From assembly GCA_023409755.1 (NCBI GenBank), contig JAEYRA010000015.1, positions 1 through 13,649 of the forward strand: a DNA stretch of 13,649 nt, in the 5' to 3' direction. The position numbers were made by a program, and so were the translations under genes. Of this stretch, positions 1 through 7,800 are shown piece after piece. The notes under the pieces are model-generated. The model was not told the origin of the DNA and ran no database searches. It worked only from the letters and a program-made list of their open reading frames with translations. Position 1 is the stretch's first letter. Each line of letters opens with the position of its first letter. The stretch comes from Bacillota bacterium (GTDB lineage Bacteria; Bacillota; Clostridia; Christensenellales; UMGS416).

Positions 1-426
1 GACCGGGTGTATTCGCCGGTGGTGGAGCCGGGACAGGCCGACGCGCTGCTGGCATTTGAACGGTTGGAAGCGCTGCGGTTCGCCCACTTCGTGCGGACCG
101 GCGGGCTGCTGTTGGTCAATGACCAGCGCATCCTGCCCATGCCGGTCATCATGGGCAAGCAGGCCTACCCCGCCGCCGCTTTGGGCGATGGGGTGGCTGA
201 CGGCGTGGAGGTCGTGGCCCTTGATGGCCTGGCCTTGGCGCAGAAAGCCGGCGATTCCCGGGCCGTCAACACGGTGCTGCTGGGGGCGCTCTCCCGCCGC
301 ATGGGGTTGGGGGAGGACCTGTGGCAGCACGCGCTGGAGGCATGCGTCCCGGCAAAGGCGCTGGAGGTCAACCGGAAAGCGTTCGTCTATGGGCGGGAAG
401 AGAGGGAGAACGATGGTATGGAATAG
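1..426 (+). CDS. iorB: Indolepyruvate:ferredoxin oxidoreductase beta subunit, C-terminal part (5' end outside window)
   Basis: The frame is open from base 1 and ends at TAG 424-426, giving about 141 residues of a protein usually near 190-200, so the N-terminal quarter is missing. The text VNDQRILPMPVIMGK, the preceding FVRTGGLLLVN segment and the later SRAVNTVLLGALSR segment are typical of the gamma/beta-type domain of 2-oxoacid:ferredoxin oxidoreductases, IorB branch. In the known enzyme IorA carries thiamine diphosphate and ferredoxin-type Fe-S clusters, and IorAB converts aryl pyruvates plus CoA to aryl-acetyl-CoA, CO2 and reduced ferredoxin. It can run in reverse in organisms that build aromatic amino acids from aryl acetates. 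iorA would be expected just upstream, outside the window. The 3' end overlaps the start of paaK by 14 bp, implying one operon and a shared pathway. Family assignment is from sequence pattern; substrate preference is inferred. Confidence 0.88.
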   Translation, partial: DRVYSPVVEPGQADALLAFERLEALRFAHFVRTGGLLLVNDQRILPMPVIMGKQAYPAAALGDGVADGVEVVALDGLALAQKAGDSRAVNTVLLGALSRRMGLGEDLWQHALEACVPAKALEVNRKAFVYGREERENDGME

Positions 427-1714
427 CACCTACGAATGTATGGAGCGGGAAGATCTGGACAGGCTCAAACTGGACCGGTTGAAGAAGACCGTCAACCATG
501 TGTACCAGAATGTGCCGTTCTACCGGGCCAAGATGCAGCAGGCCGGCGTGCTGCCCGGAGACATCCGCACGCTGGAGGACATCCGTCTGCTGCCCTTCAC
601 CACCAAGCAGGACCTGCGGGACAACTACCCGTTCGGGCTCTTCGCCGTGCCCCAGAGCGAGATCGTGCGCATTCACGCCTCGTCGGGCACCACGGGCAAA
701 CCCACGGTGGTGGGCTACACCCAGGGTGACCTGAATACCTGGAATGAACTCATCGCGCGGTGCCTGGTGGCCGCCGGCGGCGACAAACACTCGGTCATCC
801 AGATCGCCTACGGCTACGGCCTCTTCACCGGCGGTTTGGGCGTGCACGGCGGGGCCGAGCGGCTGGGTGCCACGGTCATCCCGATCTCCGGGGGCAACAG
901 CAAGAGGCAAGTCATGCTCATGAAGGACTTCGGCACGACCATGCTGGCCTGCACGCCCTCCTATGCCCTCTACCTGGCTGAGACATTGGCCGAGGAAGGC
1001 ATCCCGCTGGCCGATCTGAAGCTCCGGTGCGGCGTCTTTGGGGCCGAGCCCTGGACGGAAGGCATGCGACGGCAGATCGAGCAGCGCCTGGGCATCCGCG
1101 CGATGGACATCTACGGCCTGTCGGAAGTGATGGGCCCGGGTGTGGCCATTGAGTGCCAGGAGCAGGACGGCCTGCACATCTTCGAGGACCATTTCATTCC
1201 GGAGATCATCAACCCCACGACCGGTGAACCCATGGCCGAGGGGGACAAGGGCGAGCTGGTGTTCACCACCATCACCAAGGAGGGCATCCCGGTCATCCGC
1301 TACCGCACGCGGGACCTGACAAGCCTGAGCTATGCCCCCTGCGCCTGCGGCCGCACCCATGTGCGCATGCAGCGGGTGCTGGGCCGGTCCGACGATATGC
1401 TCATCATCCGCGGCGTCAACGTCTTCCCCACGCAGGTGGAGGGGGTACTTGCCAACTACGCCGCCGTGGAGCCCCATTACCTCATCGTGGTGGAGCGGCA
1501 GGGGCTGCTCGACACCATGGAGGTGTGGGTGGAGATGTCGGAGGCTCTCTTCTCCGACGAGGTGCGCAAGATCGAGGAAGTGCGTCACCGCATCACCGCC
1601 GACATCGAGTCGGTGTTGGGCGTGGGTGTCACGGTGAAGCTGGTGGAGCCCAAGTCCATCGAACGCAGCCAGGGCAAGGCCCGCCGCGTCTGGGATAAAC
1701 GCGTTTATGACTGA
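413..1714 (+). CDS. paaK: Phenylacetate-CoA ligase (AMP-forming), PaaK family
   Basis: A 433-residue adenylate-forming enzyme of normal family length. It activates phenylacetate or related aryl acetates with ATP and CoA to aryl-acetyl-CoA, AMP and PPi in the cytosol. Visible motifs are the phosphate-binding loop SSGTTGKPT at about residues 90-98, YGLSE at 234-238, IRYRTRD ending at D301, a CACG pair shortly after it, LGRSDDML at the hinge, and a C-terminal ERSQGKARRV segment carrying the expected adenylation lysine. The ATG at 413 was chosen because the N-terminus MVWNSTYECMERE matches the usual WN-x-x-YECM start and follows a GAGAGGGAG ribosome-binding site. The frame stays open upstream inside iorB, but that text is out-of-frame noise. 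It overlaps iorB by 14 bp and is followed by the ACT gene. Together these suggest interconversion of aryl pyruvates and aryl acetates, for amino-acid breakdown or salvage; the direction cannot be told from sequence. Confidence 0.93.
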   Translation: MVWNSTYECMEREDLDRLKLDRLKKTVNHVYQNVPFYRAKMQQAGVLPGDIRTLEDIRLLPFTTKQDLRDNYPFGLFAVPQSEIVRIHASSGTTGKPTVVGYTQGDLNTWNELIARCLVAAGGDKHSVIQIAYGYGLFTGGLGVHGGAERLGATVIPISGGNSKRQVMLMKDFGTTMLACTPSYALYLAETLAEEGIPLADLKLRCGVFGAEPWTEGMRRQIEQRLGIRAMDIYGLSEVMGPGVAIECQEQDGLHIFEDHFIPEIINPTTGEPMAEGDKGELVFTTITKEGIPVIRYRTRDLTSLSYAPCACGRTHVRMQRVLGRSDDMLIIRGVNVFPTQVEGVLANYAAVEPHYLIVVERQGLLDTMEVWVEMSEALFSDEVRKIEEVRHRITADIESVLGVGVTVKLVEPKSIERSQGKARRVWDKRVYD

Positions 1715-1730
1715 AAGGAAGGATGGGACC

Positions 1731-2153
1731 ATGGTCAAACAAATCTCCGTCTTTCTGGAGAACTCCCGGGGGAAGCTGGCCCACATTACCGAGACGCTGG
1801 GCCAGGCCGGTGTTGACCTCTACTCTCTCTCCATTGCTGACACGGCAAGCTTCGGCATTCTGCGCATTGTGGTCAACGACACCGATCGTGCGCTAAAAGT
1901 ACTGCGGGACGAGGGCTATGCCGTCAACGTGGCCGATCTCATCGCCATCGCCGTGCCCGACGCCCCCGGCGGGCTGGCCCACGCTCTGCGGCCTTTGAGC
2001 GACGCTGGCGTGGGGGTGGAGTATCTCTACTCCTATGTGCGTAAGTCATCCCAAAGCGCTCTCATTCTCTTTAAATCGGACAACGTTACCCAGGCGGTCG
2101 CCGTGCTGGAAGGCGCAGGCATCCCGCTCTTGGGGCAGGACGAGCTGGCTTAA
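1731..2153 (+). CDS. Tandem ACT-domain protein (putative aromatic amino-acid sensor)
   Basis: A 140-residue protein made of two ACT domains, at about residues 1-66 and 70-138. The first opens with KQISVFLENSRGKLAHI and the second with IAVPDAPGGLAHALRPL; each is the ACT pattern of a strand, then an N/D-x-x-G-x-L turn and helix. ACT domains bind amino acids at dimer interfaces. Stand-alone double-ACT proteins of this type are commonly found beside paaK and iorAB in anaerobes. No catalytic or DNA-binding domain is visible, so it most likely acts as a ligand-binding regulatory partner, perhaps of the neighbouring ligase; this role is inferred. The ATG at 1731 is preferred over an ATG at 1707 because it is preceded by a GGAAGGA ribosome-binding site about 8 bp away and starts directly at the first ACT strand. 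It begins 16 bp after paaK. Confidence 0.9.
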   Translation: MVKQISVFLENSRGKLAHITETLGQAGVDLYSLSIADTASFGILRIVVNDTDRALKVLRDEGYAVNVADLIAIAVPDAPGGLAHALRPLSDAGVGVEYLYSYVRKSSQSALILFKSDNVTQAVAVLEGAGIPLLGQDELA

Positions 2154-2166
2154 CCAGCCATTGACG

Positions 2167-2189
2167 GCCCGCGGGCAAGCCCGGCGGGC
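2167..2189 (+). other. GC-rich inverted repeat between the ACT gene and alr
   Basis: Bases 2167-2172 (GCCCGC) pair with 2184-2189 (GCGGGC). The stem continues as 2173-2175 with 2180-2182 around a CAAG tetraloop, with one bulged G at 2183. This gives about nine GC pairs in the 56-bp gap, ending 9 bp before the alr ribosome-binding site. There is no T tract after it, so it is not a standard intrinsic terminator. It could stabilise the upstream mRNA end, moderate alr translation, or be chance in GC-rich DNA. Confidence 0.45.
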
Positions 2190-2198
2190 TGAGCATTC

Positions 2199-2204
2199 AG
2201 GAGG
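2199..2204 (+). promoter_or_regulatory. Ribosome-binding site fixing the TTG start of alr
   Basis: A perfect AGGAGG lies 5 bp before the TTG at 2210. No ATG or GTG in the correct frame lies near the expected N-terminus of alanine racemase, so this strong site supports a TTG start. Confidence 0.85.
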
Positions 2205-2209
2205 AAGCC

Positions 2210-3319
2210 TTGCACAGAAGCCAAGCCATCGTCGATCTCTCGGCGATCAAGCACAACATTGCAACCGTGCGGCGGACACTGCCGGTCGGTACGGCCATCA
2301 TGGCCGTGGTCAAGGCCAACGGCTACGGCCACGGGCTGCTGGCCGTGGCCAACGCCGCCTTGGACGCTGGCGCAACCTACCTTGCGGTGGCCGACGTCTA
2401 CGAAGGGTCGGAGCTGCGGCACCGCGGTGTCACCGCTCCCATCCTGGTCATGGGCGGCATGCTGCCGTCGCTGGCGGCCATCACCGTGGAGAATGGCATG
2501 ACCCAGACCGTCTACTCCACCGAGATGGTGAATGCCCTGCAGGCCGCCTGCACGGAGCAGGGCCGGCAGGTCAAGATCCACGTGAAGGTGGAGACGGGCA
2601 TGAACCGGCTGGGCGTGCGGCCAGGTGCCGAGCTCGATGCCCTGCTGGACGCTGTGGCCCAGTCGCCCGACGTATTGCTGGAAGGCTTGTTCAGCCACTT
2701 CGCGGTGTCGGAGATTGCCGATAAATCCTTCACCAAAGCACAGTATGAACGCTTCCAGCAAGCCGTGGAGCAGTGTACGGCACGGGGGATTCGTCCCATC
2801 TGCCACATCAGTAACAGCGGAGCCATTCTCGATTGCCCCTTTGCCACGCTTGATATGGTGAGGCTGGGCATTGCCATGTATGGAATGTACCCCGATGGCG
2901 GCACCGTCGGCGAGCTTCGCCCGGCGCTCTGCTGGAAGACCAACGTCGTGCAGACCAAGACTGTGGAGGCTGGCGACACCGTGAGCTACGGCCGCATCTG
3001 GACGGCGGAGAGCCAGCACGTCATCGCCACGCTGCCAGTTGGCTATGCAGACGGGTACCGCAGGCTCTTTGGCAACCGGGCGGAGGCGTTGATTCATGGC
3101 CGGCGGGTGCCGGTGGTCGGGCGGGTGTGCATGGATCATTGCATGGTGGACATCACCGGCATTGACGGCGTGACCGTGGGCGACGAGGCCGTGCTCATCG
3201 GCCGGCAGGGTAACGAGGTCATCACCACCGAGGAACTGGCCGCCTGTGTGGATACCATCAACTATGAGATCATCACGACCATCGGCGAACGGGTCAAACG
3301 GGTGTACCGCGATGAATGA
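2210..3319 (+). CDS. alr: Alanine racemase
   Basis: A 369-residue fold-type III PLP enzyme of normal length that interconverts L- and D-alanine for peptidoglycan. The PLP lysine is K35 in VVKANGYGHG, with Y39 nearby. TGMNRLG (K126, R133) corresponds to the conserved active-site lysine/arginine region. HISNSGA lies near residues 199-205. The second catalytic base is Y260 in TVSYGRIW, matching Tyr265 of the Geobacillus enzyme. GRVCMDHCMVD at about 304-314 is the usual substrate-carboxylate region, with His where Gln is common. RLGIAMYGMYP is also typical. The start is TTG, supported by AGGAGG 5 bp upstream. The 3' end overlaps the cyclo-ligase gene by 8 bp. All catalytic residues looked for are present, so it should be functional. 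Confidence 0.96.
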   Translation: MHRSQAIVDLSAIKHNIATVRRTLPVGTAIMAVVKANGYGHGLLAVANAALDAGATYLAVADVYEGSELRHRGVTAPILVMGGMLPSLAAITVENGMTQTVYSTEMVNALQAACTEQGRQVKIHVKVETGMNRLGVRPGAELDALLDAVAQSPDVLLEGLFSHFAVSEIADKSFTKAQYERFQQAVEQCTARGIRPICHISNSGAILDCPFATLDMVRLGIAMYGMYPDGGTVGELRPALCWKTNVVQTKTVEAGDTVSYGRIWTAESQHVIATLPVGYADGYRRLFGNRAEALIHGRRVPVVGRVCMDHCMVDITGIDGVTVGDEAVLIGRQGNEVITTEELAACVDTINYEIITTIGERVKRVYRDE

Positions 3320-3911
3320 GCGGCAGGGGGAGAAGGCAGCCATCCGTGCGGAAGTGCTGGAGCGCCGGGCGGTACTGACAGCGGGGGAGCGAGCGCATCT
3401 CTCCCGGCAGATCTGCGGGCGCATTGAGGAATTGCCAGCCTTTGCCACCGCCGGCGTCGTGCTCTTCTATATGCCCGTGCGGGGGGAAGTTGATGTGCTG
3501 CCACTGCTGCGGCAGGCCCTCAAGCAGGGCAAGGCTTGCGCCATTCCCCGGTGCGTTGGCAACGACCTGGAGTTCTATTGCATTCGCTATCTGGACACCG
3601 ACGTGGAACCCGGCCTCTGGGGCATTCCGGAGCCAAAATTGGTACCGGAGAACCGTTGTGTACCCGGGTCGGATTCTGTTATCATCATGCCAGGGGCGGC
3701 TTACGGCCGCAACGGCGCGCGCATTGGCTACGGCGCAGGCTACTATGACCGTTTTCTGCGGTCGTTGCCGTTGTGCCCCGCCACCATCGCGCCGGCCTAT
3801 GGTTTTCAGGTCTACATCAGCGTACCCCAGCAACCCTGGGATCTGCCGGTAGACTGCATCGTGACCGAGACGGAGACGATCGTCTGCCATAAGGGGGAGG
3901 AACACCCATGA
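3312..3911 (+). CDS. 5-formyltetrahydrofolate cyclo-ligase (MTHFS family)
   Basis: A 199-residue protein of family-typical length. It converts 5-formyl-THF to 5,10-methenyl-THF with ATP, returning a storage or inhibitory folate to the one-carbon pool. The diagnostic C-terminal motif GARIGYGAGYYDRFL is intact at about residues 133-147, preceded by VIIMPGAAYGRNG. The N-terminal basic helix with R-x-x-V-L-x-x-R and the VLFYMPVRGEVD strand are typical. The ATG at 3312 overlaps the alr stop (ATGAATGA). No good ribosome-binding site is visible before it, so translation is probably coupled to alr. Its own stop overlaps the next start in ATGA at 3908-3911. Homologues are called ygfA/fau/yqgN in other species. 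Confidence 0.95.
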   Translation: MNERQGEKAAIRAEVLERRAVLTAGERAHLSRQICGRIEELPAFATAGVVLFYMPVRGEVDVLPLLRQALKQGKACAIPRCVGNDLEFYCIRYLDTDVEPGLWGIPEPKLVPENRCVPGSDSVIIMPGAAYGRNGARIGYGAGYYDRFLRSLPLCPATIAPAYGFQVYISVPQQPWDLPVDCIVTETETIVCHKGEEHP

Positions 3912-4543
3912 CGAAACGACTGGCGAAATTCGCCTTCAAGCTTCTGTCCGTCCATGCCCTCATGACGTTGCTGACGTTCTTCATTATGCCGGGGCTCTTC
4001 GGCATTTCCACCAATGCAGTGTACCTGTGGTGCATCACGGCGTTCTTTGCCGCGGGCTTGTGGTTGTTGGTGTGGTACGACGCCGCCAACGCTGGGCAAA
4101 AGGATGTGCAGAAGGACAAAATCATTGCCCGACGAATGGAGCAGGATGAGAACTATGTCCCCCAGGGGGAAGATGGAAAGCTGTACCAAAGTTGGATGGG
4201 CTTTGTTGCTGGGTTCTTGGCAGAGTTGCCTGCCCTGCTGCTTACCGTAGTTGCGTTAGTTTCCGCCGGGCAGCTTCAGGACATTCTCACCCTTGCGCTG
4301 GCCATCTGGAATGTGCCCTACCAGCAGGTGCTTAACACCCTGAGCGGTCTGCAGCCCGCACTCTTCCTGGTGTTCCCGGTGGTCTATGCACTGGTGGCGG
4401 GCTTTGGCTACCGCAGCGGCCCGGCCAAGCAGCGCCGGACGGAGACCATCATCGAGCGGGGCAAGAACCGTAAGGCTCGCCTGGTGCGGGAGGAGCAGGC
4501 CAAGGCCAAGCGTCAGCGGCCTCCCCGCCGCGTGGTGCGGTAG
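3908..4543 (+). CDS. Multi-pass membrane protein of unknown function with a basic C-terminal tail
   Basis: A 211-residue protein not recognised as a named family. Hydrophobic segments lie at about residues 13-33, 37-57, 97-120, possibly 124-142, and 149-167, giving four or five membrane helices. A polar loop at about 60-95 rich in K, D, E and Q separates the second and third. The C-terminus (about 171-211) is highly basic and hydrophilic, with many R and K residues, so it is likely cytoplasmic by the positive-inside rule and could contact nucleic acid, phospholipid or ribosome. No enzyme motif is seen. The start overlaps the cyclo-ligase stop in ATGA and GGGGGAGG lies just upstream at about 3894-3901, so the gene is real and co-translated. 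It looks somewhat less GC-rich than its neighbours, as expected for membrane proteins. It is the last gene before the addB leader. Confidence 0.8.
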   Translation: MTKRLAKFAFKLLSVHALMTLLTFFIMPGLFGISTNAVYLWCITAFFAAGLWLLVWYDAANAGQKDVQKDKIIARRMEQDENYVPQGEDGKLYQSWMGFVAGFLAELPALLLTVVALVSAGQLQDILTLALAIWNVPYQQVLNTLSGLQPALFLVFPVVYALVAGFGYRSGPAKQRRTETIIERGKNRKARLVREEQAKAKRQRPPRRVVR

Positions 4544-4721
4544 GAAAGAACGAAGCGCCCGCTTTGCAGCAGGCGCACTTGGTTCATCCTTTGGTTCCCG
4601 GGCAAAAGGGGAGCCGGAGCCAAAGGCCCCGGCTGTTGGGGAGAGGAGAATTTTGAAGGAAGAACGATGCGGAGAATCTCCTGCAAGGGCGCGACTGCCC
4701 CGCCGCTTCCTGCAGTAGGAA

Positions 4722-4749
4722 TTGTCCCCAACCCTAACAGTTTTATACA
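4722..4749 (+). promoter_or_regulatory. Candidate sigma-A promoter for addBA
   Basis: TTGTCC at 4722-4727 and TATACA at 4744-4749 are separated by 16 bp; each matches the consensus at four of six positions. It lies in one of the few AT-rich spots of the gap. If used, transcription would start near 4756, just before the terminator hairpin at 4766, so the addBA transcript would meet a stop signal almost at once. The match is moderate and unproven. Confidence 0.4.
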
Positions 4750-4765
4750 TGCAGCAACGAAATTT

Positions 4766-4788
4766 CCCGGGGCAGCCCGGGTCTTTTT
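4766..4788 (+). terminator. Intrinsic terminator / possible attenuator directly before addB
   Basis: CCCGGG at 4766-4771 pairs with CCCGGG at 4776-4781 around a GCAG loop, followed by TCTTTTT at 4782-4788. A GC-only 6-bp stem plus a T run is a textbook Rho-independent terminator on the + strand. It would end the transcript coming from the iorB-to-membrane-protein row. It sits only 16 bp before the addB ATG, with no room for a promoter after it, so either addBA relies on read-through or the element is a regulated attenuator. Confidence 0.75.
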
Positions 4789-4791
4789 GTC

Positions 4792-4799
4792 AGGAGGTG
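4792..4799 (+). promoter_or_regulatory. Strong ribosome-binding site of addB
   Basis: AGGAGGTG is a near-complete match to the anti-Shine-Dalgarno sequence, 5 bp before ATG 4805. It selects this ATG over an in-frame ATG at 4667, and it starts 3 bp after the terminator T run. Confidence 0.9.
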
Positions 4800-4804
4800 T
4801 GAGG

Positions 4805-7800
4805 ATGGGACTGCGCTTTGTGGTGGGCCGCGCCGGCGCGGGGAAGTCGGCATGGGTGTATGGCGACATTGCCGCTGGGCTCTCAGCCGGCGGGCGGCCG
4901 GTCTACCTCGTGGTGCCGGAGCAGTACACCCTGCACACGGAGAAGGAGCTGATGACGGCACTGGGGGCCCCGGGGCTCATGCAGGTGCGGGTCGTCAGCC
5001 CCACCCGACTGGCGGAGGAGGTCTTTTCCCAGGTGCGGCAGGAGCGTGCCAAGGAGATTGGCGAGAGCGGTCTCGCCATGGCCCTGCGTGCCAGCGCCGC
5101 CGCCGTGGCCGGCGATCTGCAGGCCTACCGTGCTGTGCTGGGCTACCACGGCTTCTCGCTGGAGATGGTTCGTCTCATTGCCGAGTGCCGGCGTTTTGAC
5201 ATTGGGCCCGACCAGATTGGCGTGGCGGCCGAGCGCACCCGAGGTGCCCTGCAGGCCAAGGCGAGGGACATCGCCCTTCTGTATCGGCAGTATGACGCCT
5301 TTTTGCAGAGCCATCGTTTCATCGATGGGGAGAGCCGCTTCAATAGCTTCATCGACAGCATCGCCAGCGCGGCCTTTTTGGCTGGCTGCCGGTTTTATTT
5401 TGATGGGTTCGACTACCTCTCCGCCCAAAACTGCCGCATGGTGGCGGCCCTGGCGGCCGTGGGGGAGTCGGTGACGCTGGTGATGGACGCCGACCCCGCG
5501 CCGGGGGAGGACGATGAGCTCTTTCAGGCGGCCCAGCGCAACATGGCGCGCCTGACCGCCTTGGTGGAGCCAATGGGCTTGCCGGTGGAACGGGTGACGC
5601 TGGATGGGTCGCAGCGCCGGACCCCTATGCCGCCCGATGTGGCGCACCTGGAGCAGAATCTCTTTGCCATGCGCACCGATGTGCAGCCCCGCCGGGGGGA
5701 TGTGCAGTTCTGCCGTGCCAACACCGTGGAGGAGGAGGTGGAGGCGGCGGCCTGCCATGTGCTGACCCTGGCACGCCAGGAGGGCCTGCACTGGCGGGAG
5801 ATTGCCATCCAGTGCGGCGACCACGATGCCTATGCCCCGGTCATCGCCCGGGTGTTCGCGCGTTACCGCATCCCCGTGTTTGTGGATAGCCGCCGGCAGA
5901 TTGCCCGCCACCCGGCGGTGCAGTTTTTGCTGGGGCTGCTGCAGGTGCTGGAGCGCAATTACCGCCCCGCCGACGTACTGCGGCTGTGGAAGGCCGGCTT
6001 CTTCCCCTTCGACCAGCGGACGGGCGAGGCGTTGGAGCTCTACCTGACGGCCTTTGGCCAGCGGGGCCGCCGCGCGTGGGAGAGGGCATGGACCCGGGGG
6101 CAGGACGTCTTCGATCTCGTCGCCCTCAATCGCTGCCGGCAGGCGGTGACAGACGCGGTGGAGACCGTGCGGCGTGCGGCAGGCAGCGGGCACCCCACGG
6201 GGCGCAAGTGGGCCGAGGCTCTCTTTGCTCTGTTGGATTCCATGGGCTTCGACACGCTGCTTGATGAGCAGGCGGCGGCACTGCGTGAAGCGGGTCTGCT
6301 GGAGGAGGCCGCCGTCACCGGTCACGTGTGGAACAGCGTCATGGACGTGCTGGATGAACTGTGTGAGCTGCTGGGCAACGATCCGCTGACGGTGGAGGAA
6401 CTCTCCGACGTGCTGCGCAGCGGCTTTGAGGCCATTGAGATCGGCATCCTGCCCACCGGCGTCGACCAGGTACAGGTGGGCAGCATCAGCCGCTCCAAAT
6501 ACAGCGGCCTGCAGCACCTGCTGCTGTTAGGGGCTTGCAACGGCGCACTCTCCGGCGCGGCCGAGGTGCGCGGACCCTTCACCAGCCGTGACATTGACGA
6601 GTTGAAAACCGCCGGGCTGGAGGTGGGGCGCGACTCTGACCTGCGGGACTCGCAACGCCGTTTTGCCGTCTATCAGGCCGTCACCAAGGGGGCACGGGGG
6701 CTGTACGTCAGCTGGTCGCGCCTGGGGCCCGATGGTGCGGAGGTGGAGCGCGACCGGCTGCTGGTGCGTATGCTGGAGCTGCTGGGCACCAAGGAAGAGG
6801 AGGTGCCCCTGGCTGCCGATCGCATCGCCGCCACGGCCGACGCCAACGGATTCCGGCACCGGCTCTCGGCCCTGCTGGCGGCCCAGTGCGCGGGCCAGGA
6901 ACCGGCGGCGCCCCAGCAGGCCAGTCTTCTTTGGCACCTGCGGGAACCCACCCGCCGGGAGGATACCGAGCGGGTGCTGCGTCTCTTCCGCCAGGGGCTG
7001 GCGGAGGACGACACCATTCCGGCGGCAGGGGCGCTCTTCTCCGCGGGGTCGCGCATCTCAGCCAGCCAGCTGGAGACGTTCGGCAACTGCCCGTTCCAGC
7101 ACTTTGTGACCCACGGCCTGCGGCCCGTGCCCTGGCGGGAATATGGGGTGCCCATCACCGAGGTGGGCAACTTCCTTCATCAGGCCATGGAGCGCTTTGG
7201 CCAGCGCATGCAGGCCGAGCACATTAACCTCGCCGACGCCACTGAGGACGAGGTGCGCACCGCCATGGGGCAGGAGGCCGCCGCCCTGCAGCAGGAGTTT
7301 CAGTATGGCCTTCTCAACGACAGCGCCCGGCTCCGGTGGACGGGCGGCAATCTGCGGCAGATTGCAGAAATGGCCGCCGATACCTACCGCCGGCAGATGG
7401 CCCAGGGGCAGTTCCGTTCCTTTGGGCAGGAGGTGCGCTTTGGCCGGGGCGGCATCCCCGCGGCGCCGCTGCGCCTACCCAATGGGTCGGTTGTTTACCT
7501 CGAAGGGCGGGTGGACCGGTTGGACATCCTGCCCGCCGAGGGGTTTGAGTACTTCCGCGTCATCGACTACAAGAGCTCGGCCCGGCCGCTGACGGTAGAG
7601 GATGCCGTGAACGGCCTGGAGGTGCAGACCTGGCTCTATGCTTATGCTCTCAGCACTGCCTGGCCGCGGTTCCGGGGCACACCGGGCACGGCGGCGGCGG
7701 CCTATCTCTTCCCCCTGTCCCACCCCTGGGTCAATGACGACGACGAGACCGACGCCGACCAGCAGATGCGTGCCAAGCTGCAGTTGAAGGGTTGGTGTCT

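Larger units (their letters stand above)
4544..4804 (+). other. 261-bp noncoding leader of addBA with possible RNA structure
   Basis: No convincing gene fits here. Possible helices, read by eye, are 4555-4559/4572-4576 (GCGCC/GGCGC); 4593-4599/4609-4615 (GGTTCCC/GGGAGCC, one G-U); 4612-4617/4629-4634 (AGCCGG/CCGGCT), which would exclude the previous one; a long-range 4635-4642/4725-4732 (GTTGGGGA/TCCCCAAC); nested inside it 4679-4685/4711-4720 (TCCTGCA with TGCAgtAGGA); and 4687-4690/4697-4700 (GGGC/GCCC). TTGGTTC is repeated directly at 4579 and 4591. The region ends in an intrinsic terminator. I compared it by memory with T-box, cobalamin, THF, c-di-GMP and SRP motifs and saw none. It may be a regulatory leader, or simply a gap with GC-rich chance pairing. 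Confidence 0.4.

Noticed and set aside
56..412. N-terminal extension of the paaK frame into iorB
   Set aside because: The extra 119 codons are Trp/Arg/Pro-rich out-of-frame text of iorB; the family start MVWN-x-x-YECM with a ribosome-binding site lies at 413.
368..1786. Minus-strand open frame of 472 codons opposite paaK
   Set aside because: It lies exactly antisense to a gene with clear family motifs, its translation is low-complexity and His/Gly-rich with no recognisable domain, and long antisense frames are expected in GC-rich genes.
2150..3448. Minus-strand open frame of 432 codons opposite alr
   Set aside because: Antisense shadow of alanine racemase; no domain pattern in the translation.
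4544..4804. Known riboswitch, T-box or small structural RNA in the addB leader
   Set aside because: I looked for the T-box GGNACCGCG element, the B12 box, THF, c-di-GMP, SRP and RNase P core motifs and found none; only generic helices and a terminator are supported.
4883..6517. Minus-strand open frame of 544 codons opposite addB
   Set aside because: Antisense shadow; the + strand frame has AddB motifs throughout, and the reverse translation shows only biased composition.
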